A stretch of DNA of 64,000 nt from DASQHL01 sp963843685 (GCA_963843685.1 CAWJLO010000015.1:12474-76473), one strand, 5' to 3'; positions 1-9,970 are shown, counted from the first letter of the stretch. The notes: generated by a model from the letters alone, not told the origin. Translations and numbers: made by a program.

Positions 1-1224
1 GACGCGGCCTCATTGAGTGAGATCTGGCGCAGCACGGAGCAGGGAACGGTCAACGGTACGCCCGCCGTCGTCGGCGAGACGGTGTACGTGCTCGCGTCGG
101 GCGGGACGTATGCCTTCGACGCGCGTTCCGGCGAGCGGCGCTGGAAGAACTCCGATATTGGCGGCACGTCCTCGCCGACAGTCGACGGTGAAGTGCTCTT
201 CGTCAACGATGGCAGAGCCGTGCTGCACGCACTGAGGACGGCCGACGGCACGGAGCTGTGGCACGCGACTGTCGATCCCCACCCGCAGGCGGCGGGCTTT
301 TCCTCGCCGGTGGTGGCGGGCGGTCTCGTCATTGTCGGCAGCGCCTCGACGGAGGAAGTGACGGCGCGCGCGGATGCGACGTTCCGGGGCAGTCTCGTGG
401 CGTTCGATGCGAAGACGGGGACGGAAGTCTGGCGGCACATGACGGCGGAGCCTCCGGACACGGGCGTGGCGATCTGGTCATCAGCGTCGGTTGATGCGGA
501 CGCGGGCGTGGTGTACGCGACGACGGGCAACAACTACACGGGCGCGGCGGGGGCGACATCCGACTCCATCTTTGCCGTCCGCCTGACAGACGGAACGTTG
601 CTGTGGAACCGCCAGCTGGCACAGGGCGACGTGTTCACGATCCCGAACCCCCAGAGCGACGACTCGGACTTCGGCACGAACCCGATCCTGTTCGATGCGA
701 CGATCCGCGGCACGGAGCGTCACCTGGTGGGAGCGGGCCAGAAGTCCGGGATGTTCTGGGTGCTGGACCGGACGACGGGCGACGTGGTGTGGAGCCGAAA
801 GGTGAGCGGGGGCAGCTCACTGGTCGGGGGCGTCTTCAACAACGGCGCGTTTGACGGCGAGCGGATTCTGCTGGCCGGGAATAATGGAACGAGCACCGGC
901 CCCGGCAGCGTCGAGGCGAATGGCCTGAGCAACACGCTCGGCCTGCCGATCGCGCAGACGTCGGTGCTGGAGGCACTGGATCCGGCGACGGGCGACGTGA
1001 TCTGGGAGCGCCAGCTCCCGGCATGGGTCTGGGCGCCGATCACAGTCGCGGACGGCGTGGGTTTCGTCAGCGCCGACCGCGAGATCCAGGCATTCGACGT
1101 GAAGACCGGCAGGGAGTTGTGGACGATGAACACCGATGGGACGATTTCGAGCGGCGCCGCGATCGCCGATGGGCGCGTCTACTTCGGCAGCGGACTTGGG
1201 TATTTCGGCACGAAGGTCCGATGA
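1..1224 (+). CDS. PQQ-binding-like beta-propeller protein, 5'-truncated
   Basis: The frame is open back to base 1, so the N-terminus, probably with a signal peptide, lies outside the window and about 407 residues remain. Propeller blades of the PQQ/BamB type are visible. Each has a strand of the form AFDxxSGxxxW or close to it: YAFDARSGERRW near residue 37, VAFDAKTGTEVW near 133, WVLDRTTGDVVW near 253 and QAFDVKTGRELW near 363. The DSDFGTNP stretch followed by GQKSG is typical of polyvinyl-alcohol-dehydrogenase-like quinoproteins. The likely role is a periplasmic or surface PQQ-dependent alcohol oxidase, but a non-enzymatic propeller cannot be excluded. No cytochrome c motif is present in the visible part. 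Confidence 0.8.
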   Translation, partial: DAASLSEIWRSTEQGTVNGTPAVVGETVYVLASGGTYAFDARSGERRWKNSDIGGTSSPTVDGEVLFVNDGRAVLHALRTADGTELWHATVDPHPQAAGFSSPVVAGGLVIVGSASTEEVTARADATFRGSLVAFDAKTGTEVWRHMTAEPPDTGVAIWSSASVDADAGVVYATTGNNYTGAAGATSDSIFAVRLTDGTLLWNRQLAQGDVFTIPNPQSDDSDFGTNPILFDATIRGTERHLVGAGQKSGMFWVLDRTTGDVVWSRKVSGGSSLVGGVFNNGAFDGERILLAGNNGTSTGPGSVEANGLSNTLGLPIAQTSVLEALDPATGDVIWERQLPAWVWAPITVADGVGFVSADREIQAFDVKTGRELWTMNTDGTISSGAAIADGRVYFGSGLGYFGTKVR

Positions 1225-1400
1225 CGTCTTGCACGCTGTTTCGGTGCCGTAGCGGCCGACTGGACGCTGATCACATCTCGCGGCCGTGCCGGTCGGTCTG
1301 AACCTGCTGCGACGCGGCGCGGGAGACGCGGCCCCGTGATTGTGTGCGGTGACGCTGTTATGCTTGCGGCACCCTTCGCGACATTTTCAGGAGCACGACC

Positions 1401-2669
1401 ATGAAGCTGCCCGAGCACGGCTCATCGCAGGACGACGTGATGGCGCGGCTGCGCGCGCTGCAGGTGGACGACGGGGACTACCACAACGCGCGGACGTGGG
1501 GTCTGATCTACAACGCGGGGCCGGACGTGGACGCGATGGTGCAGGCGGCCGGCGGGCACGTGCTGCTGGAGAACGCGCTGAACCCGGCGGTGTTCCCGAG
1601 CCTGAAGACGATGCAGCGCGACGTGGTGAGCATCTCGGCCGACCTGCTGCACGGAGGCGACGACGTGAGCGGGTCGATGACGTCGGGCGGGACGGAATCG
1701 ATCTTCATGGCGGTGAAGACGGCGCGGGACCGGATGCGGGCGGAGAAGGGGATCCGGCGCGGGCGGGTGGTGCTGCCGCGGACGGCGCACCCGGCGTTCG
1801 TGAAGGCGTGCGAGCTGCTGGACCTGGAGTGGGTGCACCTGCCGCTGGGCGACGACCTGCGAACGCGCGCTGAGTCGCTGCCGGAGATGCTGACGGAGGA
1901 CACGGTGCTGGCGGTGGGCTCGGCGCCGGCGTACCCGTTCGGGATGATCGACCCGATCCCGGAGATGGCGGCGATCGCTTCGGAGCGGGGCGTGCCGTTC
2001 CACGTGGACGCGTGCCTGGGCGGCTTCATGCTGCCGTTCCTGGAGCGGCTTGGGTACGCCATCCCGCCGTGGGACTTCCGCGTGCCGGGCGTGTGCTCGA
2101 TCTCGGCGGACCTGCACAAGTACGGGTACGCGATCAAGGGGGCGTCGGTGATTTTGCACCGGCCGAAGGGGAACCTGCGGTACCAGGTGTTCCAGTTCGC
2201 GGACTGGCCGGGCGGGATCTACGGGTCGCTGGCGTTCCAGGGGACGAAGCCGGCGGCGCCGATCGGCGCGGCGTGGGCTGTGCTGCAGTACCTGGGCGAG
2301 GAGGGGTACCTGCGGCTGGCGCGCGACACGATGGCGGCGACGAAGAAGCTCATCGACGGCGTGCGGTCGATCGACGGGGTGCGGGTGTGGGGCGAGCCGG
2401 AGATGACGGTGGTGGCGATCGGGTCGGAGCAGCACGACATCTTCGCGATCGGGGACGCGCTGGAGGCGAAGCACTGGCACTTCGACCGGCAGGACCAGCC
2501 GCCGGCGCTGCACCTGATGGCGAGCCCGCGGCACCTGCTGGTGGTCGACGAGTTCGTGTCGGACCTGCGTGCGGCTGTCGCGGCGCACGCGGGTGCGGAG
2601 CACGCCGGGTCGAGCACGAAGGCGGCGCGGTACGGGGACGACGTGAGCGCCGAGGCGCGCGACGGCTAA
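1401..2669 (+). CDS. PLP-dependent group II decarboxylase / sphinganine-1-phosphate lyase-like
   Basis: A 422-residue fold-type I PLP enzyme of the group II decarboxylase and sphingosine-1-phosphate lyase family. The pocket is clear: SGGTES near residue 95 (phosphate cradle), HVDACLGG near 200 (the Asp that pairs with the pyridine nitrogen), and SADLHKYGYA with K240 as the Schiff-base lysine. SADLHKYGY is characteristic of S1P lyases, which cleave sphingoid-base phosphates to phosphoethanolamine and a fatty aldehyde. An amino-acid decarboxylase role is the alternative. ATG 1401 follows an AGGAGC ribosome site. Almost every wobble position is G or C with strong G preference. The gene stands alone and ends at a hairpin. 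Confidence 0.85.
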   Translation: MKLPEHGSSQDDVMARLRALQVDDGDYHNARTWGLIYNAGPDVDAMVQAAGGHVLLENALNPAVFPSLKTMQRDVVSISADLLHGGDDVSGSMTSGGTESIFMAVKTARDRMRAEKGIRRGRVVLPRTAHPAFVKACELLDLEWVHLPLGDDLRTRAESLPEMLTEDTVLAVGSAPAYPFGMIDPIPEMAAIASERGVPFHVDACLGGFMLPFLERLGYAIPPWDFRVPGVCSISADLHKYGYAIKGASVILHRPKGNLRYQVFQFADWPGGIYGSLAFQGTKPAAPIGAAWAVLQYLGEEGYLRLARDTMAATKKLIDGVRSIDGVRVWGEPEMTVVAIGSEQHDIFAIGDALEAKHWHFDRQDQPPALHLMASPRHLLVVDEFVSDLRAAVAAHAGAEHAGSSTKAARYGDDVSAEARDG

Positions 2670-2688
2670 GCGGAGCCGGGTGTCGTCA

Positions 2689-2709
2689 TCACTCTCCGGG
2701 CGAGAGTGA
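2689..2709 (+). terminator. Hairpin downstream of the PLP lyase gene
   Basis: TCACTCTC and GAGAGTGA form a perfect 8-bp stem around a CGGGC loop, 20 bases after the lyase stop. It lacks a clear U-tract. It lies between convergent genes, so it may act in both directions. Confidence 0.5.
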
Positions 2710-2826
2710 CAATCGGCGTTCCTTGAACCTGTCGGGGCTGAGCGCCGGCGCGATGGCCTTAGCGTTTGGTGTCACCTGCGGACCGGCTGCTCCGTGAGAT
2801 GGCGCCGGGCGCGGCGGCGGGGCGGG

Positions 2827-4473
2827 CTACTTCGCGATGTCTTTGCGCTGGAAGGAGACGGCGCCCGCGGCGGCGACGGCGATGGCGGCCACGGCGAGGG
2901 TGGCGACACGCCAGGGGGTGACGCCGTCCGCGAGGGGCGCGTCGTAGAGGCCGAAGATGGTCACGTCGCGCACCCAGGTGGGCAGGCCGAGGAGCGGCAG
3001 GACGAGATCACCGAAGAACGAGACGGCGACGAACGCTCCGCTGGCGGCGGCCGCGATCTCCCGGCCGCCAACTGGCGATGGCGAAGCTGACGGCGACGGC
3101 GCAGGCGGCGAGCAGGACGAGCGCGCCTGAGGCGGCGGCTACACGCTCGACGGGGACGTCGACGCCGCCGATCTGAATCGTGACAGCGATGGCGATGGCG
3201 ATGAGGGCGATGACGGCCGCCTCGGCGACGATCGCGGCGATCAGCCGCTGCGTGAAGACCCTCCAGCGCGGGACGGGCGCCGCCAGCTCGAGCTCAAGGC
3301 GCTGGGCGAGTTCGTCGCCGGCCCAGGAAGCACCGAGCGTGACGCCGAAGGAGGCGACGAGGGGCGGCAGGAAGAACGAGAACAGCAACGCGGAGAGGAG
3401 CGCGCGCTCCGTGACGAGACTACGGAAGAAGCCGCCGGCGGGGCGCTCCAGGAGGGCGGTGCGCATGTTCGGGACGAGCGCGGTGAGGATGATGGCGAAC
3501 GCGCCGAGGCCGGCTGTCCAGGCGGCGGAGCTGGGGATGGCGTCGCGAAGGCCGCGGCCGAGGCTGTTGCGCAGGAAGAGCCCGGGGGACGCCGGGCCGC
3601 TACGCACGCTCGCGGCGCGCAGCTCCGGCTCGGGGAGCGGGAGGCGGCGGCCGTGGAGCGTATCGAAGAGATCGCGTCGCTGTGAGGCGGCGAACGCAAT
3701 CGCGGACACGGTGGCGGCGGTGGCGAGCAAGCCCCCGAGCGCGAGCCAGTCCATGTGGCCATCGGCGAGCGGCGAGCTGCGCGTATAGAGGTAGAGCGGA
3801 GAGAGGTAGCGCAGCCAGTTGATGCCGGCGACGGCGAGCGGGAGCGTGTTGGCGAAGTGGAAGATGACCATCGCTCCCGTCGCGGCCAGCGCGGCGTTGC
3901 GGCGGCGCGGGAAGAGTTGCGCGGCGAGCAGGCCCATCGCGCCGAACGGCAGCGCGGCGGCGGCGACGTTCGCGCTGGCGGCCGCGGTACGGGCGGGGTC
4001 GGGCGTGGGTTCGCCCGAGACGAGGCCGGCGGCGAGTGTGAGGGCGCCGAGGATGGCGCAGGCCAGCGCGATCGCAGTGACGAGGGCGGCGACCTGCTCG
4101 AGCAGGAGGCGGACGCGGGTGGTGGGCGTGGCGGCGACGACCTCGATGGTGCGCGACTCCTCGGCGCCACGTGTCATGCCGGTGGCTGAGAGGATGAGGT
4201 AGAGGCCGAACAGCACCGGCGCCAGTCCGAGCACACGCCACTCGACGAAGCCGCCGACGGTATCGATGTTGCGGGGCGGGCCGTAGAACACCTGGGCCGC
4301 TGAGAGGCCGCCGCCCTGGATCTGCGCGGCGATCTGGGCACGCGACGCGGCGTCGGGGTAGGCGATTGACCAGCCGGCGGCGGTGAAGAGCAGCAGCACG
4401 CCGAGGCCGCAGCCCCAGCCGATGATGCCCCAGCGCAGATCGCGCAGCGTCTTCAGGTAGACGGAGCGGAACA

Positions 4474-4477
<4 letters not shown>
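2827..4477 (-). CDS. ABC-2 type exporter permease, frameshifted as read
   Basis: An exporter-type ABC permease, about 549 residues once repaired, with many hydrophobic helices arranged as two similar halves (antibiotic/multidrug exporter style). ATG 4477 overlaps the TGA of the upstream ATPase gene as ATGA, which implies translational coupling. The frame starting at 4477 is good down to AIASWRP. The continuation, ending VSFQRKDIAK at 2827, is in another frame. Removing one C from the CCC at 3060-3062 joins them as SWRPEIAAAAS. The tail after the shift is hydrophobic and typical of the family, so this looks like one gene with a single-base insertion, either an assembly error or a recent mutation. 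Confidence 0.8.
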
Positions 4478-5370
<893 letters not shown>

Positions 5371-5473
5371 GAGTGTCCGGTCGTCGGTCGTCAGGTTGTT
5401 CGTCGTCAGGGCAGGGTAGCGCGTGGGGCGCGGGCGGGGAGGCGAGTATTCCATTGCTGCGCGCGGATCGGAG

Positions 5474-5497
5474 AGGGCGGCCACGTTGGGCCGCCCT
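5474..5497 (-). terminator. GC hairpin AGGGCGGCC/GGCCGCCCT
   Basis: A perfect 9-bp stem with an ACGTTG loop, just downstream of the minus-strand hydrolase gene. The same stem-loop, including the loop, recurs at 17645-17670, and related stems occur at 16712 and 63082. This suggests a recurrent terminator type in this genome. Confidence 0.6.
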
Positions 5498-5539
5498 ACC
5501 GTATGTCGTGTCGTGGCCGACGCGTGGTGAGCGCGACGG

Positions 5540-6421
5540 TTAGCGGGGCGCGGCGGCGGGGGTGTTCGCGGTCCAGAGATCGCGGACGTGGGCGGCGAGG
5601 GTCTCGGGGCGCTCGAGGGGCCAGAAGAGTTTGGCGCCGGGGATCTCGACGACGGTGGTGTTGGGGATCATGTCCTTGAGCCAGTAGGCCCACTTGACCT
5701 CGAAAAACGTGTCGGCGGTGCCCCAGAGGACGAGGGTCGGCGCGGTTATCTCGTGAAGCTTCGGCTCGATCTCCAGGAGGTCGTCGGGGGTGAGGGCCGT
5801 CATCCAGCGCTGGCCGACGTTCGACGTAGCGTCGTGCTCGGCGAAGGGCTTGAGGAAGGCGGCGAGGGTGTCGTCGCTGATGGCATCCGGGTTCTCAAAC
5901 GTGCCAGCGAAGCCCTTACGGGCGACATCCGCGTCGGCGAGCATCGGCGCGAACACGGCGCTGAGCTTGCCGGCCTTGCCGATCTCCACGAGAGGGAGGA
6001 AGGCGGGCGGGAAGACGTTGTCGTGGGTGTCGCAGTTGGTGAGCGTGAGGGTGCGGATGCGGCGGGGGTTGTTGGCGGCGAAGATCTGGGCGATGCCGCC
6101 GCCGCTGTCGTTGCCGACGAGGTCGACCTGATCGAGGCCGAGTGCGTCGACGAAGGCGGCGAGCATGGCGGCCTGCGACTTGAACGACAGATCCTGGTCG
6201 TCGGGGACGCGGGTGGCGCCGTGGCCCATGAGGTCGATGGCGATGCAACGGCGGACGGGCGCGAGGGCGGCGATGGCGTCGTGCCAGAGGTAGCCGTTGA
6301 GGAAGACGCCGTGGACGAAGAGGGCGGCGGGAGCGGAAGGGTCGCCGGGCTGGGCGTAGGCGATCTGGCCGAACGGGGTGTCGACGGTGCGGCGGGCGGC
6401 GGCGAATTCGGCTGGGGTCAC
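5540..6421 (-). CDS. Haloalkane-dehalogenase-like alpha/beta hydrolase
   Basis: A 293-residue alpha/beta hydrolase. The oxyanion region is LFVHGVFLNG near residue 37. The nucleophile elbow is LVGNDSGGG with an aspartate (D105) instead of serine, as in haloalkane and fluoroacetate dehalogenases and epoxide hydrolases. A second acid is available in LVLWGTADTF. Where the catalytic histidine is expected, the protein reads PGAKLFWPLERPE, with no His, so hydrolysis of the ester intermediate may be impaired or use another residue. GTG 6421 has an AAGGAT ribosome site. The gene is divergent from a TetR regulator with a palindrome between them, so it is probably that regulator's target. Confidence 0.8.
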   Translation of the reverse strand: MTPAEFAAARRTVDTPFGQIAYAQPGDPSAPAALFVHGVFLNGYLWHDAIAALAPVRRCIAIDLMGHGATRVPDDQDLSFKSQAAMLAAFVDALGLDQVDLVGNDSGGGIAQIFAANNPRRIRTLTLTNCDTHDNVFPPAFLPLVEIGKAGKLSAVFAPMLADADVARKGFAGTFENPDAISDDTLAAFLKPFAEHDATSNVGQRWMTALTPDDLLEIEPKLHEITAPTLVLWGTADTFFEVKWAYWLKDMIPNTTVVEIPGAKLFWPLERPETLAAHVRDLWTANTPAAAPR

Positions 6422-6483
6422 GGTAGTTTATCCTTGTCTCCGGGCAGGTCCCGGCGCTGAAAGATACAGACAGCCGGTATATT

Positions 6484-6504
6484 ACATACAGGGTGCATGT
6501 ATGT
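6484..6504. promoter_or_regulatory. Candidate TetR operator overlapping the regulator start
   Basis: The inverted repeat ACATACA - 7 bases - TGTATGT sits between the divergent hydrolase and TetR genes. It covers the TetR ATG at 6501. A TATATT -10-like box (6478-6483) abuts it. Size and position suit autoregulation and control of the divergent hydrolase gene. Confidence 0.65.
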
Positions 6505-7085
6505 CAAGAAGGCAAGCTGAACGTTCTGAATCCACGCGCAACGCCCTGCTGGCGGCGGGACGTAGGCTTTTCGCGGAGCGGGGCTTCGCAGACACGTCGA
6601 CCGAGGAGATCGTGCGGGAGGCGGGGGTGACGCGGGGGGCGCTCTACCACCACTTCAAGGACAAGAAGGAACTGTTCGCGGCGGTGTTCGAGGAGCTGGA
6701 GCGCGAACTGGTGACGCCGCCAGCGGTGGCGCCGGCAGTCACGGACGCTTGGTCGGCGCTGCTGGCGGGGAGCAGCGCGTTCCTGGACGCCTGCCTGGAC
6801 CCGGCGGTGCAGCGCATCGTGCTGCTGGAGGCGCCGGTCGTCATCGGGCGGGACGCGTGGCGGGCGATGGAGGAGAAGTACGCGCTGGGGCTGATCCAGG
6901 TGGGGCTGCGAGCGGCGATGCGCGAGGGGTTCATCGCGGAGCAGCCGGTGGGGCCGCTGTCACACCTTCTCCTGGCGGCGATCAACGAGGCGGGGCTGCT
7001 GATCGCGCAAGCGGAGGACGTGCGGGCGGCGCGGGTGGAGGTGGGCGCGTCGGTGGTGCGGTTGCTGGAGGGACTGCGCCGGTAG
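6501..7085 (+). CDS. TetR/AcrR family transcriptional regulator
   Basis: A 194-residue repressor. The N-terminal helix-turn-helix is textbook TetR: a first helix ending LFAERGF, then TSTEEIVREAGVTRGALYHHF to residue ~51. The ligand domain follows, with VLLEAPVVIGRDAW near residue 115, common in a TetR subgroup with a C-terminal LmrA-type domain. ATG 6501 lies inside the candidate operator and no strong ribosome site precedes it, so the mRNA may be leaderless. It is divergent from the dehalogenase-like gene, its most likely target. Confidence 0.9.
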   Translation: MSRRQAERSESTRNALLAAGRRLFAERGFADTSTEEIVREAGVTRGALYHHFKDKKELFAAVFEELERELVTPPAVAPAVTDAWSALLAGSSAFLDACLDPAVQRIVLLEAPVVIGRDAWRAMEEKYALGLIQVGLRAAMREGFIAEQPVGPLSHLLLAAINEAGLLIAQAEDVRAARVEVGASVVRLLEGLRR

Positions 7086-7182
7086 CGCCCGGGCGATCGC
7101 GCGCAGTCGTGGATTAGTTGGAAGTCTCTACGGGACGATCGAGGTTCTAAGTGCAGTCGCCTCGGAGAGCAGCTAACGGCAC

Positions 7183-7210
7183 TTGACAGGCGATGATCCG
7201 GTGGTACGCT
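7183..7210 (+). promoter_or_regulatory. Sigma70-type promoter of the cytochrome b operon
   Basis: TTGACA (7183-7188), a 16-base spacer and TACGCT (7205-7210) form a good -35/-10 pair about 60 bases upstream of the small membrane protein that opens the operon. Confidence 0.55.
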
Positions 7211-7269
7211 CGCCGAAGAATCGCCCCGACGGACACGTGTGCGCGTCGACGGGGCGTCGGGGAGGTGGC

Positions 7270-7416
7270 ATGGACACGCCGGCTCATTACATCCACTGGT
7301 CGTTCATCCTCATCTCGGTGCCGAACCTGGTGCTGATCATCGTCATGCTCGCGCTGTTCGCGGCGGCGATCCTCGCGCCGTTCCCGGGGCACGGCGACGG
7401 GGGCAGGAAGCAATGA
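7270..7416 (+). CDS. 48-residue single-helix membrane protein, cytochrome b operon
   Basis: A tiny protein with one hydrophobic helix (about residues 9-38, from WSFILISVPN onward) and a charged, glycine-rich tail (GHGDGGRKQ). ATG 7270 follows a GGGGAGG stretch. The stop overlaps the start of the cytochrome b gene as ATGA. Its place at the head of the operon suggests a small accessory subunit that stabilises or assembles the cytochrome complex, as small subunits do in b6f and bc1 complexes. I do not recognise a named family. Translational coupling is the main evidence that it is real. Confidence 0.65.
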   Translation: MDTPAHYIHWSFILISVPNLVLIIVMLALFAAAILAPFPGHGDGGRKQ

Positions 7417-8090
7417 GCGCGCAAGGCTCGCGCGTGGCGGATGAGCAAGGTGGGGGCTGGACGGGCGCGGTACGGCGCGGCATCGCGCGCCAGCTGCCGC
7501 TGGACGAGCTGCTGCCGACGCATCAGCCCTCGTACGTTCGCTCGTGGACATACCTCTTCGGCGTGATCACGATCGCGGCGCTGATCTGGCTGCTGGTCAG
7601 CGGCACGATCCTGGCGCTGAGGGGGCCGCAGTGGTGGCATCACTCGACGACAGGGAAGTACGTGAACAGCCTGCATTTCTGGGGCGTTCAGATCTTCTTC
7701 ATCTTCATGGTGCTGCACCTCTGGGCGATGTTCTGGAGCGCCGCGTGGCGTGACGGCCGTTCGCTGACGTGGGTCATCGGGATGGTGCTGTTCCTGATTG
7801 CCATCCCGACGGCGTTCACGGGATACATCTCGCAGCAGAACTTCGACGCGCAGTGGATCGCGGTGAACGCGAAGGACGCGCTGAACGCGTCAGGCATCGC
7901 GGTGGTGTTCAATCCGCTGAACTTCGGGCAGGCGTACGGGATCCACGTGGTGCTGTTGCCGGCAACGATCGTCGTACTGGTGGCGGCACACATCGCGATG
8001 GTGCGCGTGAAGGGCGTAGTGCGGCCGATCGGGGCGCCACCGCCGGGCGCGGCGCCGGCCGGCGCCGCGGACAGGAAGCAGTCCTCGTGA
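7413..8090 (+). CDS. Cytochrome b N-terminal (b6-like) subunit
   Basis: A 225-residue, four-helix di-heme cytochrome b domain of the bc1/b6f type. The helix B ligand pair is SLHFWG and VLHLWA (His-X13-His). The helix D pair is GIHVVL and AAHIAM (His-X14-His). The X14 spacing in the second pair is the b6 type rather than the mitochondrial type. The split of cytochrome b over two genes, with the C-terminal part next door, is also b6f-like. ATG 7413 overlaps the preceding stop as ATGA. The protein should carry electrons across the membrane between quinol and an external acceptor. No Rieske or cytochrome c gene lies nearby. Confidence 0.88.
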   Translation: MSAQGSRVADEQGGGWTGAVRRGIARQLPLDELLPTHQPSYVRSWTYLFGVITIAALIWLLVSGTILALRGPQWWHHSTTGKYVNSLHFWGVQIFFIFMVLHLWAMFWSAAWRDGRSLTWVIGMVLFLIAIPTAFTGYISQQNFDAQWIAVNAKDALNASGIAVVFNPLNFGQAYGIHVVLLPATIVVLVAAHIAMVRVKGVVRPIGAPPPGAAPAGAADRKQSS

Positions 8091-9076
8091 GCCAGCGAAT
8101 GGACAAGGCCACGTACTATCGAGACGTGCGGATGGTGCCGTACGACCTGATCAAGGAGTTGGTGCTCGCAGGTCTCGGCGTACTGATCGTCGTGGTAGTG
8201 CTCGCCGCTGCACTATCATCGCCGGACGTGCCATCGCTGACGATCGCGCGGTGGTCGCAGGAGGATCCGGTCGACTTCGTCACAACGGCCACGGCTGAGC
8301 TGGCGGGTACGAGCGACAGCGCGCAGTACGGGCAGCCATACAACAACAGCGACGGTGCTGTACAGCATCTCTGGTTCTTACACCCGCAAGAGTGGGCGGG
8401 CGTGCACTTCTCTCTCGACACGGCGCAGCAGTTCGTGTTGCAGCCGTTGCAGCAGGCCGCCCCGGCGGACTCCGCGACGCAGAGCGCGCTTGCCACGTTC
8501 GACGCTGCCGACGACACGCAGCGGAGCGCGTGGTTCGACGCGTACACGACGGCGCTGGAAGACGCGTCGGCTGAGAGCGGCCAGATCAGCGTGGCGGCGG
8601 GAGACTACGGCCCGTTGCCCGTGTTGATGAACCGGCTGCTGGAGCTGGCGCAGAGCGGCGCTCTCGACGGCTTGCTGCTCGTCAACGGGAACTTCTACGA
8701 GACCGACTACACGAAGCCGTTGCTGTACATGGGTGACGGCGAGTACATCGGAACGCTGGCGGAGCAGCAGAAGCTGACGGGCAGCCAGTGGGGCATGATG
8801 AACGAGACGGGGCGCTATCCCGGCCAGACGTGGCTGTGGCTGTTCACCATGTGGTACCAGGTGGCGCCGTTCGACCGGGACAGCGGCTTCCTGGGAGTAA
8901 ATGCGGCGAACGCCGATCTGGCCATCATCGTGCTGATGACGTTCCTAAGCGCGGTGCTGGTGCTCGTGCCGTTTATCCCGGGGCTTCGCGACATTCCCCG
9001 GTACATACCCATCCACCGTCTGATCTGGAAGCACTACTATGCCGAGCTGAAGAGCGGCCGCGGCCCGCCGCAGTAA
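8087..9076 (+). CDS. Cytochrome b C-terminal (subunit IV-like) membrane protein with large extracytoplasmic insert
   Basis: A 329-residue protein starting at GTG 8087, which overlaps the cytochrome b stop as GTGA. ATG 8099 is an alternative start. One helix lies near residues 20-45. A polar domain of ~200 residues follows, and another helix (ADLAIIVLMTFLSAVLVLVP) lies near the C-terminus, ending LRDIPRYIPIHRLIW. That tail resembles subunit IV of cytochrome b/b6 complexes as found fused or split in Chloroflexota and relatives. The domain between the helices is much larger than in subunit IV and I do not recognise it. Position and coupling make it a structural partner of the b subunit. Confidence 0.65.
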   Translation: MSQRMDKATYYRDVRMVPYDLIKELVLAGLGVLIVVVVLAAALSSPDVPSLTIARWSQEDPVDFVTTATAELAGTSDSAQYGQPYNNSDGAVQHLWFLHPQEWAGVHFSLDTAQQFVLQPLQQAAPADSATQSALATFDAADDTQRSAWFDAYTTALEDASAESGQISVAAGDYGPLPVLMNRLLELAQSGALDGLLLVNGNFYETDYTKPLLYMGDGEYIGTLAEQQKLTGSQWGMMNETGRYPGQTWLWLFTMWYQVAPFDRDSGFLGVNAANADLAIIVLMTFLSAVLVLVPFIPGLRDIPRYIPIHRLIWKHYYAELKSGRGPPQ

Positions 9077-9107
9077 GCCTCGACCGGATCCGGTGCGTGC
9101 CGACAGG

Positions 9108-9132
9108 GCGGCGCGGAACTCGTCCGCGCCGC
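9108..9132 (+). terminator. Hairpin ending the cytochrome b operon
   Basis: GCGGCGCGGA and TCCGCGCCGC form a perfect 10-bp stem with an ACTCG loop, 32 bases after the last cytochrome gene. No T-run follows. The remaining sequence to 9289 shows nothing I can name. Confidence 0.55.
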
Positions 9133-9289
9133 TCGCGTGATGCGCGTTCGGCTCTCCTCACGATGACCCCACCGTTGCTGTCGTCGTCCACTCAAGGGGA
9201 TTCCCGATGGTGAGGCGACTGTGTCGGGACGCACATTCCGTTGTGGGTGCGGTCTGGGAGCGCCTGCGGAGTGAGCGAGGGCAGACGAG

Positions 9290-9883
9290 ATGGAGCCGTT
9301 GATCGCGCACTGGGGCTGGCACCTGTGGGCATTCGTGGGGGCGATCGCCGTGACGGCGGCGCCGCAGAAGTTCATGCGCGGGAAGCTGCAGGCCGGGCAG
9401 GGCGATGACGTGCGGGACCGCGGGTCGTACCAGGCGGTGCAGCTGGCGAATACCGGGGGGATCGTCGTGGCCGCGCTCGCGGCGTTCCTGCTGGAGGGTG
9501 CGGCGATCGGGTCGGACCGCGAGGGGGTGTTCGCGGCGGGACTCGTGCTGATCGTGGGGTCGGCGCTGCTGGTGATGTGGACGCACGCGCTGCTGGGACG
9601 TTCGTTCACGGTGCAGGTGGTGGTGCGGGAAGGGCAGCAGATCGTAGAGTCGGGGCCGTATCGCTGGGTGCGGCATCCTTCGTACGCATTCCAGATGCTG
9701 GGGCTCGTGGGGTTCGGGCTGGTGCTGTGCAACTGGGTGAGCGTGGTCGTCCTGCTGGTGCTGCCTGCGGCGGCGTACGCGTACCGGATGCACGTGGAGG
9801 AAGGCGCGCTGGTGGCGGCGCTCGGAGAGCAATACTCGTCGTACATGCGGCGGACGCGGCGGCTGGTGCCGTTCGTGTACTAA
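9290..9883 (+). CDS. Isoprenylcysteine carboxyl methyltransferase (ICMT) family protein
   Basis: A 197-residue integral membrane methyltransferase of the ICMT/phospholipid-methyltransferase family. The C-terminal signature is complete: GPYRWVRHPSY near residue 122, then a hydrophobic helix, then MHVEEGAL and GEQYSSYMRRTRRLVPFVY at the end. These segments form the SAM-binding half of the family. About five hydrophobic segments are visible. Bacterial members methylate small lipophilic substrates and the physiological substrate here is unknown. ATG 9290 is preceded by GAGGGCAG. No partner gene is obvious nearby. Confidence 0.85.
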   Translation: MEPLIAHWGWHLWAFVGAIAVTAAPQKFMRGKLQAGQGDDVRDRGSYQAVQLANTGGIVVAALAAFLLEGAAIGSDREGVFAAGLVLIVGSALLVMWTHALLGRSFTVQVVVREGQQIVESGPYRWVRHPSYAFQMLGLVGFGLVLCNWVSVVVLLVLPAAAYAYRMHVEEGALVAALGEQYSSYMRRTRRLVPFVY

Positions 9884-9970
9884 GGCGCCGTCCCCAGGGT
9901 CGCGTGAGTCCGCGACATCAGACACGCCGGTTGGACTCGCCAGTTCACCCAGCTTAGCTATGCTCCCTGC

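Noticed and set aside
1422..2603. An open frame antisense to the PLP lyase gene
   Set aside because: Composition is Arg/His-rich with no motif; the plus-strand frame has the full PLP signature.
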